A DNA stretch of 64,000 nucleotides from Streptomyces cyaneochromogenes (GCF_003963535.1 NZ_CP034539.1:9486001-9550000); one strand, 5' to 3'. Counted from the first letter of the stretch, positions 26,529 to 37,800 are shown. The notes: generated from the letters alone by a model not told the origin. Numbers and translations are program-made.

Positions 26529-26643
26529 TAGCTAGTCGAAACCATACGAGAACGCACCGAAACGCACCAGACCGCCCCGTGCGGGCCCCGATCTCTGCGT
26601 TCCGCCGGGACGCGCGGCACGCAGAAGAGCTGGAGTACTCGAC

Positions 26644-28731
26644 ATGGCACACCGCACCCGTAAGAGAAGGCTCCTCGGGGCCCTCGGCGTCACCGCTCTG
26701 GCGACCGGGACCGTCCTGGCCGCCACCACTCTGCCCGTCGCGCACGCCGACACGGCCGTGGCCGCCGCCGCGGTCACCGTCCGGCCCGACCCCTCCTACC
26801 AGCAGGAGAAGTTCGAGGGCTGGGGCACCAGCCTGGTCTGGTTCGCCAACGCCACCGGCGACTACCCGCCCGCGATACGCGAGAAGCTGGCGAGGCTCCT
26901 CTTCGGGGACGACGGCCTCGCCCTGAACATCGCCCGCTACAACATCGGCGGCGGCAACGCCCCGGACGTCAAGGACTACCTGCGGGCCGGCGGCGCGGTC
27001 GAGGGCTGGTGGAAGGCCCCGGCGGGCACCACCCGCGAGGACGTCGACTGGTGGGACGCCGACGACCCCGCCGACTGGAACGACCGGGCCGACAAGACGC
27101 AGCGCTGGTGGGTCGACCGGATCAAGAAGGACATCACCCACTGGGAGACGTTCAGCAACTCGCCGCCGTGGTTCATGACCGAGAGCGGCTACGTCTCCGG
27201 CAACTTCGACGCGGGCAAGGACCAGCTCAAGACGGAGTCCGTCGACGACTTCGCCAAGTACCTGGTGGGTGCCACCGAGCGGCTGGAGAAGGCGCACGGC
27301 ATCAAGGTCGACACCCTGGACCCCTTCAACGAGCCGAACACCAACTACTGGGGCACCAAGCTCGGCGCGGACGGTGAGCCCGTCGGCGGCCGGCAGGAAG
27401 GCGCCCACATCGGCCCCGAGCTCCAGCAGAAGGTGCTCCGCGCGCTGGGCCCGGTGCTGAACGAGTCCAGGAGCGACGCGGAGATCTCCGCCATGGACGA
27501 GACCAACCCCGGCACGTTCGCCACCAACTGGAACTCCTACCCGCAGGAGGTGCGCGACCTCGTCGGTCAGATGAACGTCCACACCTACGGCACCAGTCAG
27601 CGCACGACCGTGCGCGACCTGGCCAAGGCCGCGGACAAGCCCCTGTGGATGAGCGAGGTCGAGGGCGACTGGGGCGACGGCCAGAGCTTCACGGACATGC
27701 GGCCGGGCCTGGGCCTCGCCCAGCGCATCGTCGACGACCTGCGTGAACTGGAGCCCAAGGCCTGGGTGTTCTGGCAGCCCGTCGAGGACTACGACAACAT
27801 GAAGCCCGGCGGCGAGTCCGCCAAGGGCGGCAACTGGGGATCGATCCAGCTCTCCTTCAGCTGCACCTCGAAGGACACCCTCGCAAGCTGCCCGATCTAC
27901 ACCAACACCAAGTTCGACACCGCCCGTAACTTCACCCACTACATCAAGCCCGGCGACCGGCTGATCAAGACGAACGACACCTCCAGCACGGCCGCGCTCT
28001 CCCGCAAGGGCGACGCGGCGACCGTCGTCCACGTCAACAGCACCACCGAGGCCCGCGACGTCACCGTCGACCTGTCGAAGTTCGGGCGAGTGTCCTCCAG
28101 CGCCACCGTCACCCCGGTGGTGACCAGCGCCGACGGCAAGCTGGAGCGGCAGAAGCCGGTCCGGGTCACCGGCAAGCAGGCCACGATCACCGTGCCCGCC
28201 CAGTCCGTGACATCCTTCCTCGTCAAGGGCGTGTCCGGCGTGGCCAAGGACGCGGCCGAGCTCCAGAAGGGCCACACCTACCGGCTGACCGGCGTCCAGA
28301 GCGGCAAGGACCTCACGATCGCCGACAACGGCAACGGCCTCGTCATCAAGAGCGCCGGCGCCACCGACCCGAGCGGCCAGCAGTGGCGGCTGGAGGAGAC
28401 CAGCCGCGGCAACGACAACCGCAAGCGGTACGTCTTCGCCGAGGCGACGCAGGACAAGCGGCTGGCCGTCCGTGACGGCAAGCTGGTGGCCGAGCCCGAC
28501 GAGGACAGTCGCGACGCCGCCGCCCAGTGGATCATGTCGACCACCGGCGACGGCACCTGGACCCTCGTCAACGCCGCCACCGGCCAACTCCCCGACGTGG
28601 GCGGCCAGTCCACGAATGAGGGTGCCGCCGTGGGCGTGTGGCAGCCCAACTCCGGTGCCAACCAACGCTGGAAGGTGACCGAGGTGGCGTCCGCCTCCGC
28701 GTCGGACGTCGACGCCGCACAGGCCGGATAA
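26644..28731 (+). CDS. Secreted GH30-family endo-beta-1,6-galactanase-like enzyme with ricin-type lectin domain
   Basis: A 695-residue secreted enzyme. Residues 1-36 are a signal peptide with cleavage near AHA. The GH30 (beta/alpha)8 domain begins KFEGWGTSLVWFANATGDYP, a form typical of endo-beta-1,6-galactanases. The acid/base is Glu230 in DPFNEPNTNYWG and the nucleophile Glu338 in MSEVEGDWG. A small beta domain follows (~residues 440-525), then a C-terminal ricin/CBM13-like domain (~540-685, with QQWRLEE and NQRWKV). It probably cuts the beta-1,6-galactan side chains of plant arabinogalactan. It is controlled from the palindrome next to the divergent LacI gene and ends at a strong terminator. 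Confidence 0.85.
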   Translation: MAHRTRKRRLLGALGVTALATGTVLAATTLPVAHADTAVAAAAVTVRPDPSYQQEKFEGWGTSLVWFANATGDYPPAIREKLARLLFGDDGLALNIARYNIGGGNAPDVKDYLRAGGAVEGWWKAPAGTTREDVDWWDADDPADWNDRADKTQRWWVDRIKKDITHWETFSNSPPWFMTESGYVSGNFDAGKDQLKTESVDDFAKYLVGATERLEKAHGIKVDTLDPFNEPNTNYWGTKLGADGEPVGGRQEGAHIGPELQQKVLRALGPVLNESRSDAEISAMDETNPGTFATNWNSYPQEVRDLVGQMNVHTYGTSQRTTVRDLAKAADKPLWMSEVEGDWGDGQSFTDMRPGLGLAQRIVDDLRELEPKAWVFWQPVEDYDNMKPGGESAKGGNWGSIQLSFSCTSKDTLASCPIYTNTKFDTARNFTHYIKPGDRLIKTNDTSSTAALSRKGDAATVVHVNSTTEARDVTVDLSKFGRVSSSATVTPVVTSADGKLERQKPVRVTGKQATITVPAQSVTSFLVKGVSGVAKDAAELQKGHTYRLTGVQSGKDLTIADNGNGLVIKSAGATDPSGQQWRLEETSRGNDNRKRYVFAEATQDKRLAVRDGKLVAEPDEDSRDAAAQWIMSTTGDGTWTLVNAATGQLPDVGGQSTNEGAAVGVWQPNSGANQRWKVTEVASASASDVDAAQAG

Positions 28732-28776
28732 CGCCTCCGCCCCACAGCGGAGCGGCTCGTCCCGAGTCCCCGCCTT

Positions 28777-28827
28777 CGACGTCACCGGCCCGGCCGCGCA
28801 GCTCCTGCGGCCGGGCCGGTGACGTCG
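28777..28827 (+). terminator. Strong terminator after the GH30 gene
   Basis: Two 21-base arms (28777-28797 and 28807-28827) are perfectly complementary around a 9-base loop, starting 46 bases after the GH30 stop. No T tract is seen, as is common in Streptomyces. Confidence 0.85.
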
Positions 28828-28872
28828 CGTCGTCCGTTCCCCCGTGGTGGTGCCCGGCGTGAGGATGTGGCC

Positions 28873-29984
28873 ATGGCATGGCTGCGGGAACCCGGCAGGC
28901 GGGCCGTCCGGCTCGCGGCCGCGGCGAGTGCGGCGCTGACGCTGAGCGCGTGCGGCCCGGCCGGCTCCGACGCGGGCTCCGGGAAGGTGGCTCCCAAGAC
29001 CGCGAGACGAAGTACAAGCGAGTGATCGAGGACCCTCACCCGCGCCCCGCCGATGTCATCGTCGCCGACTCGACCCTGGCCGTGCCCTTCGCGGTGCTCG
29101 TCGGCGACGCCGACCGCGGCCTCACCGTCACCGCGGACGCGGACGGCACCTGGGAGATCGCGGTCGAGGAACTCCACACCGCCCGCCCGCCATACGCGTC
29201 GACGGCGGCCTTCGGCAAGATCGTCGAGGCCGTGCGGAACTCCTTCGCGGACTTCGTCGACGCGGTGGCCCCCTGGCGTACGTCCGCCACCCCGGCCGCC
29301 GAACTCGCCGCCTACGTCCTGTGGTCCGCGACGGTGAACCCGGCGGGGCTGGTCGCCCGTCCCGCGGTACTGATGTCCAAGCACTGGATGGACAAGGTCT
29401 GGAGCTGGGACCACTGCTTCAACGCGCTCGCCCTCGCCCCCGGGTGCCCCGACCTGGCCCTGGACCAGTTCCACCTGCCCTTCGACCACCAGGGCGAGAG
29501 CGGGGCGCTGCCCGACTCGGTCACCCACTCCGAGGTCCTGCACAATTTCGTCAAACCGCCCGTCCACGGCTGGGCGTTCGCTCACCTGCGCCGCCGACTG
29601 ACCGCGCCTGCGAGCCGGGCGGAACTGGCCGAGGCGTACGACAGGCTGGAACGCTGGACGGACTTCTGGCTCACCGCCCGGCGCGCCCCCGGCGCGGCCC
29701 TGCCGCACTACGAGCACGGCAACGACAGCGGCTGGGACAACGCCACCACCTTCGACCCCGAACGGGTGGTCGTCACCGCGGACCTGGCCGCCTTCCTCTT
29801 CCTCCAACTGTGCGAACTCGCCGATCTGGCAACGAACTTGGACCGGCCCGACGAGGCGCGTCGGTGGCTGCGAGTCGCCGAGGAGACCCGGGCCGCGCTG
29901 CTCGATCAGCTACGGGCTGTCCACGGAGCTGCCGAGCGGGCATACGCGCATCCGGGCGCGGCTGGTGGCGCGTCGACCGGAGAG
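28873..29984 (+). pseudogene. Lipoprotein start joined to a truncated MGH1-like glycoside hydrolase
   Basis: Remnant of two genes. The ATG at 28873 opens a lipoprotein signal ending LTLSACGPAGSD, like the front of an extracellular sugar-binding protein, and stops after 50 codons. From ~29010, in another frame, a glycosidase middle section runs on: KYKRVIEDPHPRPADVIVADS, SKHWMDKVWSWDHCFNALAL (with a likely catalytic Asp) and LPHYEHGNDSGWDNAT. That is the MGH1-like (GH63 clan) signature. It breaks off near 29915 (LLDQLR) and reads into junk that overlaps the end of the convergent phosphatase gene. Both ends and the second catalytic residue are missing. Confidence 0.75.
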
Positions 29985-32432
29985 TCAGCCGAGGGAGTTT
30001 CCCTGCGGTGCCGTCAGTGACTGCTCGGCCCAGATGGTCTTGCGGTTGCGGCCGTAGCGCGTGCCCCACCGCTCGGACAGCTGGGCCACCAGGAACAGGC
30101 CACGTCCGCCCTCGTCGGTGCTGCGGGCCTGGCGCAGATGGGGGGAGGTGCTGCTGGTGTCGGAGACCTCGCAGATGAGATGGCCGTCGCGGATCAGCCG
30201 CAGCAGCACCGGGCCGCCGGCGTACCGGTAGGCGTTCGTGACCAGTTCGCTCACGATCAGTTCGGTGGTGAAGGCGAACTCCTCCAGCCCCCACTCGGTC
30301 AGCCGGTCGCTCACCAGAGTCCGGGCCTGGCCGGCCGCGGCGGGCTCGGCCGACAGCTTCCAGGTGGCCACGTTCTGCGCCGCCAGCACCCGCGTCCGGC
30401 CCAGCAGCAAGGTGACGTCATCGGCGGGCCGGTCGGGCAGCATCCGCTCCTCCACCGCCTTGCAGGTGTGCTCCAGCGAGTGAGACGGGCCGGCGAGCGT
30501 GGAGCGCAGCAGATCCAGGCCCTGGTCGACGTCACGGTGGTCGGCCAGGAGGAGGCCGTCGCTGTACAGGGCGATCAGGCTGCCCTCGTCCAGTTCGAGC
30601 TCGGCCGTCTCGAACGGCAGCCCGCCCACGCCGAGCGGTGGTCCGGCGGGGAGGTCGATCGGGCGCACCCGCCCGTCCGGGCCCAGCACGGTCGGCGGCG
30701 GGTGGCCCGCGCGAGCCATGGCGCAGTTCCGGGAGACCGGATCGTAGATCGCGTACAGACAGGTCGCGCCCACGATCCGGGGCGTCCTCCTGTCGGCCGC
30801 CCGCTGTTCGGTGTCCAGGTAGTCCACCAGGTCGTCGAGCCGGGCGAGGACCTCGTCCGGCGCCATGTCGAGGTGCGCCAGCGTGTGTACGGCGGCGCGC
30901 AGCCGGCCCATCGTCGCCGAGGCGTGCATGCCGTGGCCGACGACGTCGCCGACGACCAGGGCGACACGCATTCCCGACAGGGGGATGACGTCGAACCAGT
31001 CGCCGCCGACACCGGTGGAGGCCTGCGCGGGCAGATAGCGGTGCGCCGTCTCGACGGCCGGGTGCTCGGGCACCTCACTCGGCAGCAGGCTGCGCTGGAG
31101 GGCCTCGGCCGCGTTGTGCTGCTGGGTGTAGCGGCGGGCGTTGTCGATGCAGACCGCGGCCCTGGCGGCGAACTCCTCCGCCAGGGTGAGGTCGTCCTCC
31201 TCGAACGGCTCCGGCCGCCGCGAGCGCCACAGGCACACCAGGCCGAGGACCACACCGCGCGCGGCCAGCGGCACCACCATCAGCGAGTGGACCCCCATCG
31301 CGAGTGCCTTCGCGGCCCGTTCCGGCTCGGCGGCGAACCATCCGCGATTGCCCTCCAGGAGGGGCTCCAGGACCGGACGCCGTTCGGACAGGCAGCGTGA
31401 CGGCGCCGTGTCGTCGGGGAAGGAGAACAGGTGGCCGACCGGATACATCACCTGCCGGGCCTCGGGCTGGACGCTGTGCGCCGCCATCCTGCGCAGTGGG
31501 CCCATGGCGTCGGGGGCCGGTTCCTCCCCTCGGGGCACGGGTTCCAGCAGATCCACGGAGAGGGCGTCGGCGAGCGTGGGAACCGCCGCCTCGGCCAGCT
31601 CGCGCGCCGTCCTGGCCACGTCCAGGGTGCTGCCGATCCTGGCGCCGGCCTCGTTGAGCAGCTGGAGCCGCCGACGGGCCCGATGGCGGTCGGTGACGTC
31701 CTCGACGATCTCGGTGACGCCCAGCACCCTGCCGGACGGGTCCTGCATCCGGAAGGCGGACACGGAGACGATCAGTTCCTGCTGGTGGCCCGGCAGCAGC
31801 CGGCAGGTCTGCTCGGCGAAGATCAGGGGCCGGCCCGTCTCCAGAACCCCCCTGACCCGTTGCTCGATCAGTTCCGAGTCCGGGCCGAGCAGGAAGTCCG
31901 AGGTGCGCAGCCCGCGGTAGGCATCGGCCGGCAGCCCGCCGAACCGCGCGATCGCCCGGTTCACCCGCAGGATGCGCAGGTCCGGGCCGAGCACCGCGAC
32001 ACCCACCGGTGACCGGAGGAAGAAGCCGTCCAGGACGGACCGGTCGATTTCCCACTGGGTGATGTCCTCGGCGAGCGCGCCGACGAGGAACCACTCGACG
32101 GTGGAGTCCACGCGTTGCACCCTCCGGGCCCTGAACCCCACGTACACGCGGTCGCCCGCGTGGTTGCGGACCGGCAGCAGACCGAACCAGCCGCGCTCCC
32201 GCAGGCACGCGACGGCGGCCTCGGCGATCAGGTCCTCGTCCCCGCTCTCGACCATGACCTCGCGGATCTGTCGGCCCAGCACCTCGTCGGGCCGGTACCC
32301 GAGGAGCGCGGTGGCCTGTTCGCTCCAGGCGACGATCCTTCCGCGACCGTCCAGAACGGCGGACGCGGACTGGTGGATCGAAAACGGGTCCTCCGGGCTC
32401 TCGCTGAGGGTCTTCGGAGATGTGTTGCGCAT
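29985..32432 (-). CDS. PAS-PAS-GAF-SpoIIE phosphatase with HATPase anti-sigma-type domain
   Basis: An 815-residue cytoplasmic sensor. PAS domains span ~20-130 and ~135-265 (SASAVLDGRGRIVAWSEQAT, then SPVGVAVLGPDLRILRVNRAI), a GAF domain ~275-440, a PP2C domain ~450-670 (VGGDWFDVIPL, VGDVVGHGMH, YSDGLLLAD and DDVTLLL) and a HATPase_c_2 domain ~685-805 (ELVTNAYRY and DEGGRGLFLV). There are no membrane segments. PAS domains usually bind small ligands or sense redox, but the signal here is unknown. It shares its body with the proteins at 1717 and 8602. Its end overlaps the tail of the glycosidase pseudogene. Confidence 0.88.
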   Translation of the reverse strand: MRNTSPKTLSESPEDPFSIHQSASAVLDGRGRIVAWSEQATALLGYRPDEVLGRQIREVMVESGDEDLIAEAAVACLRERGWFGLLPVRNHAGDRVYVGFRARRVQRVDSTVEWFLVGALAEDITQWEIDRSVLDGFFLRSPVGVAVLGPDLRILRVNRAIARFGGLPADAYRGLRTSDFLLGPDSELIEQRVRGVLETGRPLIFAEQTCRLLPGHQQELIVSVSAFRMQDPSGRVLGVTEIVEDVTDRHRARRRLQLLNEAGARIGSTLDVARTARELAEAAVPTLADALSVDLLEPVPRGEEPAPDAMGPLRRMAAHSVQPEARQVMYPVGHLFSFPDDTAPSRCLSERRPVLEPLLEGNRGWFAAEPERAAKALAMGVHSLMVVPLAARGVVLGLVCLWRSRRPEPFEEDDLTLAEEFAARAAVCIDNARRYTQQHNAAEALQRSLLPSEVPEHPAVETAHRYLPAQASTGVGGDWFDVIPLSGMRVALVVGDVVGHGMHASATMGRLRAAVHTLAHLDMAPDEVLARLDDLVDYLDTEQRAADRRTPRIVGATCLYAIYDPVSRNCAMARAGHPPPTVLGPDGRVRPIDLPAGPPLGVGGLPFETAELELDEGSLIALYSDGLLLADHRDVDQGLDLLRSTLAGPSHSLEHTCKAVEERMLPDRPADDVTLLLGRTRVLAAQNVATWKLSAEPAAAGQARTLVSDRLTEWGLEEFAFTTELIVSELVTNAYRYAGGPVLLRLIRDGHLICEVSDTSSTSPHLRQARSTDEGGRGLFLVAQLSERWGTRYGRNRKTIWAEQSLTAPQGNSLG

Positions 32433-32613
32433 CGCCCACCCATCTCGCGCCGTTGACGGGGCCCGCGGAGCGGTGCCCCGGGGCGCTCCTACCGATCCGA
32501 GTGCCTGGTTTGCAGCGGCTCACCCCCAGTATCGGTTGTACGGGCACCGAGCGCTTCGTCGTCGCGTCCGGACAGTCGGTCGGGGGACGCGTGTGAGGGT
32601 CCGACGTACTGGT

Positions 32614-34689
32614 TCACCGGGGGAGCGCCCGGGCGAGGAGCACCGCCACGTCGTCGTCCGCCGCCTCGGGCATGACGTGGGCCAGGAGGTCGTCGCAGAC
32701 CTGTTCCAGCGGACGCCCCGGATGCCGTAGCGCCTGCGCCAGTCGGCGCATGCCCTGGTCGAGGTCCGTGCCACGGGTCTCGATGAGACCGTCGGTGTAG
32801 ATCACCAGGAGGCCGCGGGGTGGCAGGTCCAGCCGCTGGATCTCGCAGTCCTGCCTGCCCACGCCGAGGGGCGGGCCCGCGGGTCCGTCCAGGAAGGCGA
32901 CCGTTCCCCGCTCGTCGACGACCACCGGGGGCGGGTGGCCGGCCCGGGCGATCAGGCAGTGGCCGGTGTCCGGATCGTGCACGGCGTACAGGCAGGTGGC
33001 CATCTCGTTGTCGCCCAGGTCCGCCACGGCGGCGTCCAGGGACCGCAGCACGTCGTCGGGCGCGGTGTCCCGGCGTGCCAGGGTCCGTACGGCGGTGCGC
33101 AGTTGGCCCATGACCGCCGCGGCGTGGATGCCGTGCCCCATCACGTCCCCGATCACCAGCGCGGTCCGGCCGCCCGACAGGGCGATGGCGTCGAACCAGT
33201 CGCCGCCGACCTCGTGCTCACCGGCCGGCAGATAGCGCCCGGTGAGCTCCAGCCCGCTGACGGTGGGCAGGGAGGGGTTCATCAGGCTGCGCTGGAGGGT
33301 GAGCGCCGCGTCGCGTTCCCGGCTGTACATGCGGGCGTTGTCGATGTTCAGCGCCGCTCGGGCCACCAGCTCGTCGATCAGCAGCGTGTCCTGGTCGTCG
33401 AACGGCTCCCGGTCGCGGGTCCGGGTCACCGCGACCGCGCCGAGCACGGTGCCCCGGGCCACCAGCGGGATCAGGCGCGCCGAGCCCACGCGGGCGCGCA
33501 GGTACTCGCGCAGCCGGTCGGCGCCGGGGACGGTGACCAGCGGGCCGATGTCGCTCAGGTAGAGGTTCATGGGCCGCCCGGCACTGATCAGCCGCTCGTA
33601 CATCGAGCCGGGAGGGACCTGAAGGGTCATGCCGACCGCGAGGTAGTCGGCAGGCGCGGCCGGATCCGTGAAGGTCGCCGCGACGCGCCGGACCACACCG
33701 TGCGCCGACGCGGCGGTCTCGTCCGGTGCCATCGCCTCCTCCAGCAGCTGGACGTCGGCGGAGTCGGCCAGCCGGGGCACCAGGACGCGGACCACCTCCT
33801 GCGCGGTCTGCGTCAGGTCCAGGGTGGAACCCATCTGTGTGCCCGCCTCCGCCAGCAGGGCGAGGCGCTGCCGTGCCCGCTCCGCCTCCAGGTGGGCGCG
33901 CTGCCCCTCCGTGACGTCGATCAGCGAGGCGATCACTCCCATCCGTTGGCCGGACGCGCCGAGCAAGGGGGCGTAGGAGCAGGACCACGTCCGCTGCCGT
34001 TCCGGGTCCGCCGTGCTGGAGGTGTGGCGGAAGTCCACCACGGCCTCACCCCGGTCGAGGACCTGCCGCATGACCGACTCCAGCGAGCCGGCGCCGGGGG
34101 CGACCTCGGTCACGGTTCTGCCGACGTGCTCGGCCACCGGGACGCCGTCCATCCGGGCCAGGGCCTCGTTGACCCGGAGGAAGCGCAGGTCGGGACCGAG
34201 CATGGCCAGGCCGATCGGGGACTGCGTGAACAGGCCCTCCAGCGCGGCCAGCGCGTCCCGCATCCGCTCCACGGCGGAGGTCTCCGCCGCGATGGCCAGG
34301 ACACCTGTACGCCCCTGCGCGTCCGCGATGGGACAGTGCCACATCTCCATGTCGACCAGGGTCCCGTCGCGATGCCGGACCGGCAGCCGTGCCACCACCG
34401 CCGCGCCCGTGCGCACCGCCCGGCCCAGACTGTCGGCCAGCTCCCGGTTCTCGCCCGGAACGAGGACGCGCCTGGCGTCCTGGCCCACGACCTGCTCCGG
34501 CGTGTGACCGAGCAGGTCCTGCGCGGCGAGCGACCACTGCACCAGGCGCCCGTCGGCATCGACCACCCAGAGGGCCAGCGGGAGCAGGTCCTGGAACACC
34601 CCGGCATGCCCGGCCGCGGACGGGCGCCGATCCGGCGTTTCGCCGATCGCGTCGCGCACATCCGACCCGCGGTGACTCGCGCTGGTCAT
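32614..34689 (-). CDS. PAS-PAS-GAF-SpoIIE phosphatase without kinase domain
   Basis: A 691-residue cytoplasmic protein: PAS domains at ~30-145 and ~150-270, GAF at ~280-440 and PP2C at ~460-688 (VGGDWFDAIALSGG, IGDVMGHGIHA, YTDGLIET, and a final DDDVAVLLARALPR). It ends right after the PP2C domain, with no ATPase part, so it can only dephosphorylate, not phosphorylate, an antagonist. The ATG follows GAGGTG. It is upstream of, and co-directional with, the PAS-PAS-GAF-PP2C-HATPase gene, 181 bases away, and divergent from pyruvate carboxylase. Confidence 0.86.
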   Translation of the reverse strand: MTSASHRGSDVRDAIGETPDRRPSAAGHAGVFQDLLPLALWVVDADGRLVQWSLAAQDLLGHTPEQVVGQDARRVLVPGENRELADSLGRAVRTGAAVVARLPVRHRDGTLVDMEMWHCPIADAQGRTGVLAIAAETSAVERMRDALAALEGLFTQSPIGLAMLGPDLRFLRVNEALARMDGVPVAEHVGRTVTEVAPGAGSLESVMRQVLDRGEAVVDFRHTSSTADPERQRTWSCSYAPLLGASGQRMGVIASLIDVTEGQRAHLEAERARQRLALLAEAGTQMGSTLDLTQTAQEVVRVLVPRLADSADVQLLEEAMAPDETAASAHGVVRRVAATFTDPAAPADYLAVGMTLQVPPGSMYERLISAGRPMNLYLSDIGPLVTVPGADRLREYLRARVGSARLIPLVARGTVLGAVAVTRTRDREPFDDQDTLLIDELVARAALNIDNARMYSRERDAALTLQRSLMNPSLPTVSGLELTGRYLPAGEHEVGGDWFDAIALSGGRTALVIGDVMGHGIHAAAVMGQLRTAVRTLARRDTAPDDVLRSLDAAVADLGDNEMATCLYAVHDPDTGHCLIARAGHPPPVVVDERGTVAFLDGPAGPPLGVGRQDCEIQRLDLPPRGLLVIYTDGLIETRGTDLDQGMRRLAQALRHPGRPLEQVCDDLLAHVMPEAADDDVAVLLARALPR

Positions 34690-34865
34690 AGGGGCACCTC
34701 GCTCACACCGCCCTAGACCACAAGAGGCTCAAGGACAGCGTAGGCCCGTCCGGCCGCACGCGGGTCGGTGATCGATCATCGATAAGTGGCCCGGCTCACA
34801 TGGCGTGCGAGGGGAGTCGCCGACACCATGGGTGCTCAGTCACCGGCAGGCCGAAGGGATCAAGG

Positions 34866-37800
34866 ATGTTCCGCAAGGTGCTGGTCGCCAACCGCGGCGA
34901 GATCGCGATTCGCGCGTTCCGCGCAGGCTACGAGCTGGGCGCGCGCACCGTCGCCGTCTTCCCGCACGAGGACCGCAACTCCCTGCATCGGCTGAAGGCC
35001 GACGAGGCCTACGAGATCGGCGAGCCGGGTCACCCGGTGCGGGCCTATCTCTCCGTGGAGGAGATCGTCCGCGCGGCCCGCCGCGCGGGGGCCGACGCCG
35101 TCTACCCGGGGTACGGATTCCTGTCCGAGAACCCCGATCTGGCCCGGGCGTGCGAAGAGGCGGGCATCACGTTCGTCGGACCGAGCGCGGACATCCTGGA
35201 GCTGACCGGGAACAAGGCACGCGCGGTCGCCGCGGCCCGCGCGGCCGACGTGCCGGTCCTGGGTTCCTCGGAGCCGTCCACCGACGTGGACGAACTCGTC
35301 CGTGCCGCCGAGGACATCGGCTTCCCCGTGTTCGTCAAGGCGGTCGCGGGCGGCGGCGGGCGCGGCATGCGCCGGGTCGAGGAGCCCGCCCAGCTGCGGG
35401 AGTCCATCGAGGCGGCGTCCCGCGAGGCCGCGTCCGCGTTCGGCGATCCGACGGTCTTCCTGGAGAAGGCGGTGGTGGAGCCCCGCCACATCGAGGTGCA
35501 GATCCTCGCCGACGGGCAGGGCAACGTCATCCACCTGTTCGAGCGGGACTGTTCGGTGCAGCGCCGCCACCAGAAGGTGATCGAGCTGGCGCCCGCGCCG
35601 AACCTCGACCCTGAGCTGCGCGACCGGATCTGCGCCGACGCCGTGCGGTTCGCCCGGCAGATCGGCTACCGCAACGCCGGCACCGTGGAGTTCCTGCTCG
35701 ACCGCGAGGGCAACCACGTCTTCATCGAGATGAACCCGCGTATCCAGGTCGAGCACACGGTGACCGAAGAGGTCACCGACGTCGATCTGGTGCAGTCGCA
35801 GCTGCGCATCGCCGCCGGCGAGACCCTGGCCGACCTCGGCCTCGCCCAGGAGACCGTCACGCTGCGCGGCGCCGCGCTGCAGTGCCGTATCACCACCGAG
35901 GACCCGGCCAACGGCTTCCGCCCGGACACCGGCCGCATCAGCGCCTACCGCTCGCCCGGCGGCTCGGGCATCCGCCTCGACGGCGGAACCACCCACGCCG
36001 GCACGGAGATCAGCGCGCACTTCGACTCCATGCTGGTGAAACTCACCTGCCGGGGCCGGGACTTCACCGCCGCCGTCGGCCGCGCCCGGCGTGCCGTGGC
36101 CGAGTTCCGCATCCGCGGCGTGGCCACCAACATCCCCTTCCTGCAGGCGGTCCTTGACGACGCCGACTTCCAGGCCGGCCGGGTCACCACGTCGTTCATC
36201 GAGCAGCGTCCGCACCTGCTCACCGCCCGCCACTCCGCGGACCGCGGCACGAAGCTGCTCACCTTCCTGGCCGACGTCACCGTGAACAAGCCGCACGGCG
36301 AACGGCCCGACCTGCTCGAACCGCTGACCAAGCTGCCCGCGCTGCCCGCCGGTGAGCCCCCCGCCGGGTCCCGGCAGCGGCTCGCCGAGCTCGGCCCCGA
36401 GGGCTTCGCGAGCTGGCTGCGCGCGTCGCCGACCATCGGCGTCACCGACACCACGTTCCGCGACGCCCACCAGTCGCTGCTCGCCACGCGCGTCCGCACC
36501 AAGGACATGCTCGCCATCGCCCCGGTGGTGGCCCGCACCCTGCCCCAGCTGCTGTCCCTGGAGTGCTGGGGCGGCGCGACCTACGACGTCGCCCTGCGCT
36601 TCCTCGCCGAGGACCCGTGGGAGCGCCTGGCGGCCCTGCGGGAGGCCGCCCCGAACATCTGCCTGCAGATGCTGCTGCGCGGCCGCAACACCGTGGGCTA
36701 CACGCCGTATCCCACCGAGGTGACCGACGCCTTCGTGCAGGAGGCGGCGGCCACCGGCATCGACATCTTCCGTATCTTCGACGCCCTCAACGACGTCGAC
36801 CAGATGCGGCCCGCCATCCAGGCCGTACGGGAGACGGGAACGGCCGTCGCCGAGGTGGCCCTGTGCTACACCTCCGACCTGTCCGACCCGTCGGAGCGCC
36901 TGTACACCCTGGACTACTACCTGCGGCTGGCCGAGCAGATCGTGGACGCGGGCGCCCACGTCCTGGCCGTCAAGGACATGGCGGGCCTGCTGCGGGCACC
37001 GGCCGCGGCGAAGCTGGTGTCGGCCCTGCGCCGGGAGTTCGACCTGCCGGTCCACATCCACACCCACGACACCGCGGGCGGCCAGCTGGCCACCTACCTC
37101 GCCGCGATCCAGGCCGGCGCGGACGCGGTGGACGGCGCGGTGGCGTCCATGGCGGGCACCACCTCGCAGCCCTCCCTGTCGGCGATCGTGGCCGCGACCG
37201 ACCACTCCGAGCGTCCCACCGGCCTCGGCCTCCAGGCCGTCGGCGACCTGGAGCCGTACTGGGAGAGCGTCCGCAAGGTCTATGCCCCCTTCGAGGCGGG
37301 TCTGGCCTCGCCGACCGGACGCGTCTACCACCACGAGATCCCCGGCGGACAGCTCTCCAACCTGCGTACCCAGGCGGTCGCGTTGGGTCTGGGCGACCGT
37401 TTCGAGGACATCGAGGCGATGTACGCCGCCGCCGACCGGATGCTCGGCCGTCTGGTGAAGGTCACCCCCTCGTCGAAGGTGGTCGGCGACCTGGCGCTGC
37501 ACCTGGTGGGCGCCGGCGTGTCCCCGCGGGACTTCGAGACGGACCCGGACAGGTTCGACATCCCCGACTCCGTCATCGGCTTCCTGCGCGGCGAGCTGGG
37601 CACCCCGCCCGGCGGCTGGCCCGAGCCGTTCCGCAGCAAGGCGCTGCGGGGCCGGGCCGAGGCCAAGCCGGTGCAGGAGCTGAGCGCGGACGACCGCGAG
37701 GGGCTGGCGAAGGACCGGCGGGCGACCCTCAACCGACTGCTGTTCCCCGGACCGACGCGCGAGTTCGACACGCACCGTGACACCTACGGCGACACCAGCG

